From the NCBI GenBank assembly GCA_020851255.1, contig JADZDA010000277.1, forward strand, positions 1 through 33,194: a DNA stretch of 33,194 bases, written 5' to 3'. The position numbers and the translations under genes were made by a program. Position 1 is the stretch's first letter. Each line of letters starts with the position of its first letter. The notes under the pieces were generated by a model. The model had not been told where the DNA came from and did no database searches. It saw nothing but the letters and a program-made list of their open reading frames with translations. Shown here piece after piece: positions 17,991-26,230 of the stretch. The DNA is from Burkholderiales bacterium (lineage in GTDB: Bacteria > Pseudomonadota > Gammaproteobacteria > Burkholderiales > Casimicrobiaceae).

Positions 17991-20153
17991 TCATGCGGCG
18001 CTCCCGGCGCGTGCGGCGAGCGGCAACGCGACGACGACGCGCGCGCCGTGGGGCTCGACGTTGCCGACGGTCACGCGCCCGCCGTGCTCGTCGACGATCT
18101 TCTTGACGATCGCGAGGCCCAGGCCGGTGCCCTTGGTCTTGGTCGTCACGTAGGGCTCGAACGCGCGCTCGACGACCTCCGGTGCGAATCCGGGTCCGGC
18201 GTCGGAGAAGGAGAGGCGCGCTTCGCCGTCCCCGCATTCCAGGCCGATCGTGAAGGCCTTCGTCTCGCGATCCGACTGGGCGTCGATGGCGTTCTGCAAG
18301 AGGTTGTGGAGGACCTGGCGGAGGCGGGTGGGCTCGCCCAGCACGACGACCGGAGCGTCCGGCAGCGTGAGCGCGACATGGGGCCTGAGATTGTCGTACA
18401 GGGCGAGGACGTCGAGCAAGAGGGCGGACAGATCGACCGGCGCCGACTGGCCGGGCCGCGGCTGGCGCGCGTAGACGGCGAAATCGTCGACCATGTGCTT
18501 CATCGCGGCGACCTGGTTCACGATCGTCTGCGTGCCGCGGGCGAGCGTCTCCCGGTCCGCGCCGTCGAGCCGGGGCTCGAGCTTCACCGCGAGACGTTCG
18601 GCGGAGAGCTGTATCGGCGTCAGCGGGTTCTTGATCTCGTGCGCGAGGCGACGCGCGACCTCGGCCCAGGCGGCGTCGCGCTGGGCCTGCACCAGTTGCG
18701 AGACGTCGTCGAACACGACGACGCAGCCCGGATTGGGCGTGCCGGGAAGCCGGGTTCCGCGCATCAGCAGCGTCCGCGACAGGCTCGCGACGCTGACCGA
18801 TGCCTCGCGCTGCCATTGCCCGTCGCGCGCGCCGCGGAAGCCCTCGCTCACGAGCTCCGCGAACGACGCGAGCGCCGGCAGCCGGCGCCCCCAGTCCGCG
18901 AGCGCGACGCCGGTGATCTCGGCGAGCGGCTGCTGGAGGATCACGCTGGCGCTCGGATTGGCGGTACGCAACCGGTAGCGCTCGTCGAACGCGAGCACCC
19001 CGGCGGACAGATTGCCCAGGACGCTCTCCAGGTAGGCGCGCGTGGTCTCGATCGCGCGGCGCGACTCGGCATCGCGCTCCTGCGCCTGCGCGAGCTGCGC
19101 GGTCATCGCGTTGAACGACTCGGTGAGGACCCCGAGTTCGTCCCGGGAGACGACCGGCTGGCGGCGCGTGAAGTCCCCCTGCGCCACGGCGCGCGTCCCG
19201 GCGGCGAGCAGGCCGAGCGGCGAGCTGAACCGCTCGGAGAGCACGACGGCGAGGCCCAGGGCGAGCGTCAGCGCGAGCAGGAGCGTCAGCGTCAGCGTCA
19301 GCGCGTACAGGCGCTTGAGCGCGCCGCGCGTGTACGAGATCTCCTGGTAGTCGCGGAAGCCCGCCTCGGCCTTCTCGATCTCCTGCGCGAGCGCCCGGGG
19401 CACCGGCTCGATCACCTGGAGGACCTTGAGCGGCTCGAGGCGATCGGCCGAGTTGACCGGCACGACCACGCGCACCTGCAGGCCGCCGCCGGGCAGCGCG
19501 TCGACGTTCGAATAGGTCTGCTGCATCCGCGCCCGGCGCAACGCCTGCGCGGGCGGCGGTTCCGGCGCGATCGTCGCCGCGGACGTCCCGGCGACGGCCA
19601 GGACCCCGCCCGCCGCGTTGAAGACCGCCGCCTGGGCGACTCCCGCCTCGCCCGCCGCGCGGCCCAGCACCACCGGGAGCGGCCCGGCCGCCTCGGCGAC
19701 GCGATCGGCGATCTGCCCGGCCTTGTTCGTCGTCTCGCGCCCGAGGTAGTCGAGCGCGTTGCGCCCGAGCGCCAGGCCCCCGTCGAGCGCGCGGTCGACG
19801 CGCACGTCGAACCAGCTCTCGATCGACCGGCCGAGGAACTGCACCGACACCGCGTAGACGAGGGCGCCCGGCAGCACGGCGACCAGCGCGAAGAAGAGCA
19901 CGAGCCGCACCGCGAGCTTCGATCCGAACACGCCCCGGCGGTGGTCGCGCGCGAGCCGCCAGAGCTGCGATCCGACGACGACCATCAGCAGCGCCACCAT
20001 CGCCAGGTTGATCACGAGCAGCGTGTCGTAGCCGCGCGCGAACAACTCGGTGTTCTCGGTGGCGGTCGCGAGCAGGAACAGCCCGATCGCGGCGAGGCTC
20101 GACGCGCCGACGAGCAGCCACCGCATGGCGCGCGACGGCAGGAAGCCGCTCAT
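17991..20153 (-). CDS. ntrY: NtrY-like sensor histidine kinase
   Basis: The 720-residue membrane kinase has three N-terminal transmembrane segments (about 11-30, 44-64, 83-104), a periplasmic sensor region (about 105-280), a fourth segment (about 283-305) and HAMP (about 305-360). A PAS domain (about 372-490, SVLGNLSAGVLAFDERYRLRTANPSA) follows, then HisKA with His505 (RLAHEIKNPLTPIQLSAERL) and HATPase (NLLQNAIDA, DAGPGF, GTGLGLAIVKK). This is the full NtrY layout. The start at 20153 overlaps the DUF4390 stop by 4 bases (ATGA), so translation is coupled. NtrY/NtrX systems control nitrogen, respiratory or envelope genes in different species; the signal here is unknown. Confidence 0.95.
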   Translation of the reverse strand: MSGFLPSRAMRWLLVGASSLAAIGLFLLATATENTELFARGYDTLLVINLAMVALLMVVVGSQLWRLARDHRRGVFGSKLAVRLVLFFALVAVLPGALVYAVSVQFLGRSIESWFDVRVDRALDGGLALGRNALDYLGRETTNKAGQIADRVAEAAGPLPVVLGRAAGEAGVAQAAVFNAAGGVLAVAGTSAATIAPEPPPAQALRRARMQQTYSNVDALPGGGLQVRVVVPVNSADRLEPLKVLQVIEPVPRALAQEIEKAEAGFRDYQEISYTRGALKRLYALTLTLTLLLALTLALGLAVVLSERFSSPLGLLAAGTRAVAQGDFTRRQPVVSRDELGVLTESFNAMTAQLAQAQERDAESRRAIETTRAYLESVLGNLSAGVLAFDERYRLRTANPSASVILQQPLAEITGVALADWGRRLPALASFAELVSEGFRGARDGQWQREASVSVASLSRTLLMRGTRLPGTPNPGCVVVFDDVSQLVQAQRDAAWAEVARRLAHEIKNPLTPIQLSAERLAVKLEPRLDGADRETLARGTQTIVNQVAAMKHMVDDFAVYARQPRPGQSAPVDLSALLLDVLALYDNLRPHVALTLPDAPVVVLGEPTRLRQVLHNLLQNAIDAQSDRETKAFTIGLECGDGEARLSFSDAGPGFAPEVVERAFEPYVTTKTKGTGLGLAIVKKIVDEHGGRVTVGNVEPHGARVVVALPLAARAGSAA

Positions 20154-20755
20154 GGCGTGAACGCGAACCTGCGCCAGTCGCTCGCGAGCTGCCACTCGCG
20201 CGAGGCGAGCGCGTTCACCTGGAACGGCTTGGGCAGCTGGTTGACGTCCAGGCGCAGGCGCACGGCCGCGTCGTAGCGGGCGCCGGGAATCAGCTCCGTG
20301 ACGCGCGCGACCGCGCGCGAGGTGACGCGCCCGATCAGGCGCTCGACCTCGGCGAGCGAGGGGACGGTCTGGGCGATGAGCCCGCTGGAGACGCGGTACT
20401 GCCGGGCGAGCGGCGCGTAGGACACCCGCCAGGTCGTCGACGTCGCGAGGACCTTCTCGTCGAGCCACCACCAGCGCGGGCGGGAGAGCTCGACTTCGAG
20501 CAGGAAATAGAGGGGCACGCCGTTCTGCAGCGCTTCCTCGAGCGTCGCGTTGAGCGACAGTTCGAATTCGGCGTTGAGCAGCACCTCGCCGTCCTCGACG
20601 CGCAGCTCCGCGGACTTGACCGGAATGACATCGGCCCCGGCGCGCCGGGGCGCCAGCCCGACCGCGGCGAGCAGCCCGGCGCCGAGCGCGCCCAGCGCAC
20701 GGCGGCGCGGGGCGCTCGGGGGAACGACGCGGAACGGAATGGGGCCTGTCGGCAT
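20150..20755 (-). CDS. DUF4390 family exported protein
   Basis: The 201-residue product has a signal peptide with a twin-arginine-like start (PRRRALGALGAGLLAAVGLA) ending near RRAGADV, so it is probably exported. The mature part is a beta-rich DUF4390 domain: VEDGEVLLNAEFELSLNATLEEALQNGVPLYF, then RPRWWWLDEKV and YRVSSGLIAQTVPSLAEVERLIGRV, ending FQVNALASREWQLASDWRRFAFTP. The family is uncharacterised but sits directly before ntrY in many betaproteobacteria and overlaps it here by 4 bases. A role in sensing or modulating the periplasmic part of NtrY is an inference from that coupling. The start at 20755 places the signal peptide at the N-terminus. Confidence 0.88.
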   Translation of the reverse strand: MPTGPIPFRVVPPSAPRRRALGALGAGLLAAVGLAPRRAGADVIPVKSAELRVEDGEVLLNAEFELSLNATLEEALQNGVPLYFLLEVELSRPRWWWLDEKVLATSTTWRVSYAPLARQYRVSSGLIAQTVPSLAEVERLIGRVTSRAVARVTELIPGARYDAAVRLRLDVNQLPKPFQVNALASREWQLASDWRRFAFTP

Positions 20756-20822
20756 GCCGGCGCTGGACCGGGTCGAGTGGCGCGAAAGCCGCGCGGGCCG
20801 CCGGCGCGAGGCTCCGCCGGAA

Positions 20823-22115
20823 TCAGCTTTTGCGGAAACGCGCGTAGAAGAAGCCGTCCTGATTGTGGGGTGCGCCCGGCGACGAAGGCAAGAGCTGGCC
20901 GCCGATCGCACCGGTCTCGGGCGCGAGGCTGAGGGTTTCGCGCAACGCGTCGGCGTGCCGCCCGGCGAAAGCCGCCGCCTGGGCCTCGTTCTCGGCCTTG
21001 AACACCGAGCACGTGGCGTAGACGAGCGTTCCGCCGCGCGCGAGGCATCCCCACAGCGCGTCGACGATCCGGCGCTGGACGACGACGAACGCGTCGACGT
21101 CGCTCGCGCGGCGCAGCCACTTGCCGTCCGGATGGCGGCGGACGATGCCCGACGCGGTGCAGGGCACGTCGGCGAGGATCCGGTCGAACGGGCGTCCGTC
21201 CCACCACGCCTCCGGCGTGGTCGCGTCCCCGGCCGTCAGCGTCGTGCGCGTCGAATCCCGCCTCAGGCGGGCGAGGTTCTCGGCCACGCGCGCGAGCCGC
21301 GCGGCGTCGGCGTCCAGCGCCACGAGCTCGATCGCGGCGAGTTCGGCGAGATGGGTCGTCTTGCCGCCGGGCGCCGCGCAGGCGTCGAGCACGCGCTCGC
21401 CGTCGCGCGGCGCGACGATCGCGGCGGCGAGCTGCGCGCCGGCGTCCTGGACCGAGAACTCGCCCTCGGCGTAGCCCGGCAGCTCGCGCACCGGCCGGGG
21501 TTCGCCGACGATGACGCCGGCCACGCCGACTTCGGTGGCGGCGATGCCGGCCGAGGCGAACCGGGCGAGCAGCCCTTCGCGCGAGGTCAGCGTCCGGTTG
21601 ACGCGCAAGGTCAGCGGCGGCCGCTCGTTGCCGGCGTCGAGGATCGATTCCCACCGGTCCGGCCAGTCGGTCCTGACCCGCGAGATCCACCAGCGCGGGT
21701 GCGACCAGCGACCGACCGGCGTCAGGCGCGCGCGCGCCAGGATCTCGTCGCTCTCGCGCAGGAATCGCCTCAGCACGGCGTTCACCAGCGCCTTCGCCTG
21801 CGGTCGCACCAGCGTACCGGCCGCGTCGGCCGCGCGGTCGACGACGGCGTGAGGCTCCGTCCGCATCCACGCGAGCTGGTAGACGGCGACGGCGACGAGC
21901 GCGGCGAGCCTGGGCTCGACGATCGGCTGGTGCGCGAGCGAGCGCACGACCGCCTCGAGCGTTCCCCAGTGCCGCAGCGTTCCGTACGCGAGTTCGTGGA
22001 CGTAAGCGCGCGCCGGCGAGGCCTCGGCGCCCGCCGCTTCGAGCGCGCGGGACAGCGTCGTTCCGGTCAGGACGCGCACGACGGCATCGGCGGCGGCGGC
22101 TTGCGAGCGATCCAT
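20823..22115 (-). CDS. rsmB: 16S rRNA (cytosine(967)-C5)-methyltransferase
   Basis: The 430-residue product methylates C967 of 16S rRNA. It has an N-terminal NusB-like RNA-binding domain (about 5-125) and a C-terminal SAM-dependent methyltransferase. Motifs are the SAM loop DACAAPGGKTTHLAEL (244-259), the DVPCTASGIVRRHPD motif with Cys319, and YATCS with the nucleophile Cys369, spaced as in E. coli RsmB (Cys325 and Cys375). The C-terminal NQDGFFYARFRK is typical. It begins 15 bases after fmt and precedes DUF4390 by 67 bases, the usual def-fmt-rsmB order. Confidence 0.97.
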   Translation of the reverse strand: MDRSQAAAADAVVRVLTGTTLSRALEAAGAEASPARAYVHELAYGTLRHWGTLEAVVRSLAHQPIVEPRLAALVAVAVYQLAWMRTEPHAVVDRAADAAGTLVRPQAKALVNAVLRRFLRESDEILARARLTPVGRWSHPRWWISRVRTDWPDRWESILDAGNERPPLTLRVNRTLTSREGLLARFASAGIAATEVGVAGVIVGEPRPVRELPGYAEGEFSVQDAGAQLAAAIVAPRDGERVLDACAAPGGKTTHLAELAAIELVALDADAARLARVAENLARLRRDSTRTTLTAGDATTPEAWWDGRPFDRILADVPCTASGIVRRHPDGKWLRRASDVDAFVVVQRRIVDALWGCLARGGTLVYATCSVFKAENEAQAAAFAGRHADALRETLSLAPETGAIGGQLLPSSPGAPHNQDGFFYARFRKS

Positions 22116-22130
22116 GTCCGGGGCCCTGGC

Positions 22131-23108
22131 TCAGCAATCCCGGTCGCGCGGCCCCGGACCGAAACGTGAACCCCGGCGGATGCCCCGCCCTGCGGCGAAC
22201 GCCGCGGCAGGCATCGTGCGTCCGCCCGACGGCTGCACCGCGACCAGCCTGAGCGCGCCCGACGAGGCGTCCGGACCGCACGCGACGTCGATGCCCTCCG
22301 CGTCGCAGCCGACGACCACGCCGGCGTCGGCCTCGACCGCTCGCGCGATCGCGCGCGCCGCGCGGATCTTGACCGGCTCGTCGCCGAAGATCGCGTGGGC
22401 GCCGGGCACCGGATCGTACGCGCGCACCTGGCGATCGAGGCTCGTCGCGTCGCGGGTCCAGTCGAGCGCGGCGTCGGCGCGCGTCACCTTGGCCGCGTAG
22501 GTCGCGCCTTCCGGCGGCTGCGGCGTCGCGTCCAGGCGGCCGTCGCGCGCGAGCCGGGCGAGCACCTCGACGATCGCCGCGGCGCCCGCGGCTGCGATCC
22601 GGTCGTGCAGCGTCGCGGCGGTGTCGTCGGGAGCGATCGGGACCGGCACCGTGTCGATCACCGGACCGGTGTCCAGGCCCGCGTCCATCTGCATGATCGA
22701 CACGCCGCCCGTGGAGTCGCCGGCCTCGATCGCCCGCACGATCGGCGCGGCGCCCCGCCAGCGCGGCAGCAACGACGCGTGGATGTTGAGGCACCCGTGC
22801 CGCGGCCACGCCAGGATCGCGGGCGGAAGGAGGAGCCCGTAGGCGGCGACCACCAGCACGTCGACCGGTACGGCGAGGATCGGCTCGCGGTCGGCCGGGG
22901 CCTTGAGGGTGGCCGGCTGCGCGATCGGCAGGCCGCGCCGCAGCGCGAGCGTCTTGACCGGGGAGGGTTCGAGCCTCAACCCTCGGCCTTTCGGCCTATC
23001 GGGGCGGGTCAGGACCAGCGGTATCGTGTAGCCGGCCCGCGCGATCGCCTCCAGAGCCGTGGCGGCGAATGCCGGCGTGCCGGCGAACCCCACGGCCAGG
23101 CCGGCCAT
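22131..23108 (-). CDS. fmt: Methionyl-tRNA formyltransferase
   Basis: The 325-residue product formylates initiator Met-tRNA using 10-formyl-THF. The N-terminal domain opens GFAGTPAFAATALEAI, carries the loop RPDRPKGRGLRLEPSPVK, and has the catalytic Asn108, His110 and Asp146 in LNIHASLLPRWRGAAP and MDAGLDTGP. The C-terminal OB domain (from about 205) recognises the tRNA acceptor. It follows def by 9 bases; Def removes the formyl group that Fmt adds. The very C-terminus (GIRRGSRFGPGPRDRDC) is unusually basic but of ordinary length. Confidence 0.97.
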   Translation of the reverse strand: MAGLAVGFAGTPAFAATALEAIARAGYTIPLVLTRPDRPKGRGLRLEPSPVKTLALRRGLPIAQPATLKAPADREPILAVPVDVLVVAAYGLLLPPAILAWPRHGCLNIHASLLPRWRGAAPIVRAIEAGDSTGGVSIMQMDAGLDTGPVIDTVPVPIAPDDTAATLHDRIAAAGAAAIVEVLARLARDGRLDATPQPPEGATYAAKVTRADAALDWTRDATSLDRQVRAYDPVPGAHAIFGDEPVKIRAARAIARAVEADAGVVVGCDAEGIDVACGPDASSGALRLVAVQPSGGRTMPAAAFAAGRGIRRGSRFGPGPRDRDC

Positions 23109-23117
23109 CGCGGCCCG

Positions 23118-23618
23118 TCAGCCGGCGAGCCGCTGCTTCTTGCGCAGCTTGGTCGCGAGGCGGGCGCGTTTGAGCGGCGACAGGTAGTCGACGAACACCT
23201 TGCCCAGCAGATGATCCATCTCGTGCTGTATGCACACCGCGAGCAGGCCCTCGGCCGAGATCTCGAACGGCCGGCCGTCGGCGTCGAGCGCGCTCACCCG
23301 CACCCGCTCGGCGCGCCGGACCTTGTCGTAATAGCCCGGCACCGAGAGACACCCTTCCTCGCACTCGGCCTCGCCCTCCGCCTCGACGAGTTCCGGGTCG
23401 ATGAACACCCGCAGTTCGTCCCGCGCCTCGGAGATGTCGATGACGATGACCCGCTTGTGGACGTCGACCTGCGTCGCGGCGAGCCCGATTCCGGGCGCCG
23501 CGTACATGGTTTCGGCCATATCGCTGACCAACCGCCGGATTTCCGGGGTCACCTTGCCTACGCGAGCGGCCACTTTGGTCAGCCGCGGATCGGGGTACTC
23601 GAGGATCGGGAGCAGCAT
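23118..23618 (-). CDS. def: Peptide deformylase
   Basis: The 166-residue metalloenzyme removes the N-formyl group from nascent proteins. The three family motifs are GIGLAATQV (43-51), EGCLSVP with metal ligand Cys90 (88-94), and QHEMDHLLG (131-139) with His132, Glu133 and His136. The start [13 protein letters not shown] matches the family; the track's 15-residue extension ([15 protein letters not shown]) overlaps the divergent regulatory region and is unlikely. It is the first gene of the minus-strand run ending in kup. The 105-base gap to the divergent LysM gene must hold both promoters, but I cannot assign -35/-10 pairs with confidence. Confidence 0.97.
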   Translation of the reverse strand: MLLPILEYPDPRLTKVAARVGKVTPEIRRLVSDMAETMYAAPGIGLAATQVDVHKRVIVIDISEARDELRVFIDPELVEAEGEAECEEGCLSVPGYYDKVRRAERVRVSALDADGRPFEISAEGLLAVCIQHEMDHLLGKVFVDYLSPLKRARLATKLRKKQRLAG

Positions 23619-23723
23619 ATCTAGCTTGCCAAATGCAAGTGTCGGATGCAGAATCTTTCCCAAGTCCTTATTTTGCGGCGGTTTAGGACGTTAGCAAGGC
23701 CCGCCCGGCCCGGAAGAGGTCTT

Positions 23724-24851
23724 ATGCTTCAACAGTTTAGCATGGGCAAGCGTCTCGCCCTCGTCGGGGTGGCGAGCGCTATCCTCGCCTCGGGCGCCGT
23801 CCGGGCGGCCGATCCGATCACGCTCGCGCCCGGCGCACCCTCGTCGTACACGGTGCAAAAAGGCGACACCCTCTGGGCGATATCGGGACGCTTCCTCAAG
23901 GATCCGTGGCGGTGGCCGGATATCTGGCGGATGAACCGCAACGAGATCCGGAATCCGCACCGGATCTACCCGGGCGACATCATCGTGCTCGACACCGCCG
24001 CGGACGGGCAGCCGCGATTGTCGATCGCCCAGGCGACCACCGCGGTGTCCGGGGATCTCTCGCGCGTCTCGCCGCGCGTACGCGCCCAGCCGCGCGACGC
24101 GACCGAGGCGATTCCGAGCATCCCGCCCGGCGACATCGAGCCCTACCTGACGCGTCCGGTCATCACCGAGAAGCCCGGGCTCGCCGAGTACCCTGAGATC
24201 ATCGCCGGCCGCGATCGCGATCGCGTGGTGCGCGGCGAAGGCGATCGCGTCTACGCCGTCGGCGTCGAGCAGGCCGGAGGCGACCGGTGGCTCATCTACC
24301 GGCCCGGCAAGGCGCTCATCGGGCCGACCGGCGACGTGCTGGGCTACGAGAACCGCTACATCGGCGCCGTGCGGATCGATCGATTCGCCGACGTTTCGAC
24401 GGCGGTGATCACCGACGCCACCGAGGAAGTGTTCATCGGCGACCGCCTGCTGCCGGTTCCGCGCGAGACGCTGATCAACTACGTGCCGCATGCGCCGGAA
24501 GCGGACGTCCGGGGCCGGATCATCGCGTCGTACCGCAACGCGATCGAGATGGGCCGAGACGCGATAGTGACCGTCGACCTGGGCGCGAAGAACGGCATCG
24601 AGGTCGGCCACGTACTCGCGATCTACAAGTCGGTCCCGCCGATTCCCGACCCGCGTCCGAACAAGGACCAGCCGGTCATGCTGCGCTTCCTCGACCAGAC
24701 GACGACGTTCCTGCCGCAGAAGAAGCTCGCGGTACCCGATGAACGGGTCGGCCTGATGTTCGTGTTCCGCGTGTTCGATCGCGTCGCCTACGCGATCCTG
24801 CTCAACACCACCGATCCGATCACGGTCGGGGACGACGTCCGCCGACCCTAG
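23724..24851 (+). CDS. Exported LysM peptidoglycan-binding protein
   Basis: The 375-residue product has a signal peptide (MGKRLALVGVASAILASGAVRA, cleavage before ADP) and one LysM domain (about 43-92: YTVQKGDTLWAISGRFLKDPWRWPDIWRMN ... IYPGDIIVLD). The remaining 270 residues are beta-rich with no catalytic motif I recognise. It is the common LysM protein found between def and dprA in betaproteobacteria. I start at 23724 (MLQQFSMGKR) because GAAGAGG lies about five bases upstream; Met at 23742 is the alternative. It is divergent from def and 56 bases before dprA. Likely periplasmic and peptidoglycan-bound; function otherwise unknown. Confidence 0.88.
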   Translation: MLQQFSMGKRLALVGVASAILASGAVRAADPITLAPGAPSSYTVQKGDTLWAISGRFLKDPWRWPDIWRMNRNEIRNPHRIYPGDIIVLDTAADGQPRLSIAQATTAVSGDLSRVSPRVRAQPRDATEAIPSIPPGDIEPYLTRPVITEKPGLAEYPEIIAGRDRDRVVRGEGDRVYAVGVEQAGGDRWLIYRPGKALIGPTGDVLGYENRYIGAVRIDRFADVSTAVITDATEEVFIGDRLLPVPRETLINYVPHAPEADVRGRIIASYRNAIEMGRDAIVTVDLGAKNGIEVGHVLAIYKSVPPIPDPRPNKDQPVMLRFLDQTTTFLPQKKLAVPDERVGLMFVFRVFDRVAYAILLNTTDPITVGDDVRRP

Positions 24852-24907
24852 CGGGCGGCGCCCTACGCGCTCCGGCGCGCGGTCGCGGTCCACGCCGCCC
24901 CTCCCCG

Positions 24908-26011
24908 ATGGACGACGCCGAGCGCGGGCGGGCCTGGGCCGCGCTGGCCGCGGTCGATCTCCCGGCCCGCGCGCTGGTGGCGTTGCTGCGCGCCTTCGGC
25001 ACGCCGCAGGCGGTGCTCGATGCGTCGGCGGCGAGCGTGACGTCGCTCGTCGGCGCCGACGCCGCCGCCGCGATTCGCGCGCGCGATCGCGAACGCGAAG
25101 CCCGGATCGGCGGCTGGCTGGACGACGACTCCCACCGGCTGGTCGCGCTCGACGACCCGGCGTATCCGGCGCGGCTGCTGGAGGCGGGCGACCCGCCGCC
25201 GGTGCTCTACGCGATCGGCGACATCGCGCGCCTGCAGGCGCCCTCGATCGCGATCGTCGGAAGCCGAAACGCCACGCCGCAGGGGCAGGAAGACGCCCGC
25301 GAATTCGCGCGGACGCTCGCCGATGCCGGTCTCACCGTGGTCTCCGGACTCGCCGTGGGCATCGACGCCGCGGCGCACCGGGGCGCGCTCGCCTCGCCCG
25401 CGTCGACCGTCGCGGTCACCGGCACCGGCCCCGATCGCGTCTACCCGGCGGGTAACCGCGAACTCGCGCACGAGATCGCGCAGCGCGGCTGCATCGTCAC
25501 CCCGTTCGCCCCGGGCACGCCGCCGCTCAAGGGCAATTTTCCCCGACGCAACCGGATCATCGCCGCGTTGTCGCTCGGCGTCCTGGTCGTCGAAGCGGCG
25601 CCCCGCTCGGGTTCGCTCGTCACCGCGCGGCAGGCGGTCGAGTGCGGCCGCGAAGTCTTCGCGATTCCCGGATCGATCCACTCACCGCTGTCCAAGGGGC
25701 CCCACGAACTCATCCGCCAGGGGGCGAAGCTGGTCGAGTCCGCCCACGACGTCCTGGCCGAGCTGCGGCTAACCCGGACACCCCCGGCCGGGTCGCCCGG
25801 ACCGGGTTCGGCCGCCGTCGCGGACCTTCCCGCTCCCGACGGGGATCACCGCCGGGTGCTCGAATCGATGGGCGCGGGCCCGGTGGGCCTCGATCGGCTG
25901 GTCACCCGCACCGGACTCGCCGCGGACACGCTCGCGTCCATGCTCGTCCAGCTCGAGCTCGACGGACACGTGCGCACGCTGCCCGGCGGCCGCTGGCAGC
26001 GCCGCGGGTGA
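24908..26011 (+). CDS. dprA: DNA-processing protein DprA
   Basis: The 367-residue product protects incoming single-stranded DNA and loads RecA during natural transformation. It has a SAM-like helical N-terminus (1-75), the DprA Rossmann domain (about 80-290) with IVGSRNATPQG (116-126), GLAVGIDAAAHRGAL (147-161), FPRRNRIIAALS (211-222) and SGSLVTA, and a C-terminal winged helix (about 305-365). It lies between the LysM gene and topoisomerase III. The small smg (DUF494) gene often found after dprA is not present; the 219-base gap downstream holds a candidate promoter and no ORF I would call. Confidence 0.96.
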   Translation: MDDAERGRAWAALAAVDLPARALVALLRAFGTPQAVLDASAASVTSLVGADAAAAIRARDREREARIGGWLDDDSHRLVALDDPAYPARLLEAGDPPPVLYAIGDIARLQAPSIAIVGSRNATPQGQEDAREFARTLADAGLTVVSGLAVGIDAAAHRGALASPASTVAVTGTGPDRVYPAGNRELAHEIAQRGCIVTPFAPGTPPLKGNFPRRNRIIAALSLGVLVVEAAPRSGSLVTARQAVECGREVFAIPGSIHSPLSKGPHELIRQGAKLVESAHDVLAELRLTRTPPAGSPGPGSAAVADLPAPDGDHRRVLESMGAGPVGLDRLVTRTGLAADTLASMLVQLELDGHVRTLPGGRWQRRG

Positions 26012-26095
26012 CCGGGGCTGTCGCGGGTCGCGTTCTCCGGCGTACGCGCATGGCCGGGGCGACGCGTGCGCGAGGACGCGCGCGAGGCACGCCGG

Positions 26096-26125
26096 TTGCC
26101 CGCGGTCGGAGCTAGCGGTTAGTAT
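26096..26125 (+). promoter_or_regulatory. Candidate promoter of the topoisomerase gene
   Basis: TTGCCC (-35), an 18-base spacer and TAGTAT (-10, 4 of 6) lie about 105 bases upstream of the start codon. This is the only AT-containing patch in the dprA-topB gap. The implied 5' leader of about 100 bases contains no structure I can name. Confidence 0.4.
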
Positions 26126-26230
26126 CGCCCGCTCCCTCCCGCCCCGCTCCGGACCTTCCCCGCACGGGGCGATCGCCACGACCGCGCCGCGGATCGGCGA
26201 GGAGTCTCCGGACCGGAATCCAGCGCTTCC

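Noticed and set aside
17883-20276. 797-residue plus-strand ORF over ntrY
   Set aside because: Antisense shadow of NtrY; long only because stop codons are rare at this GC.
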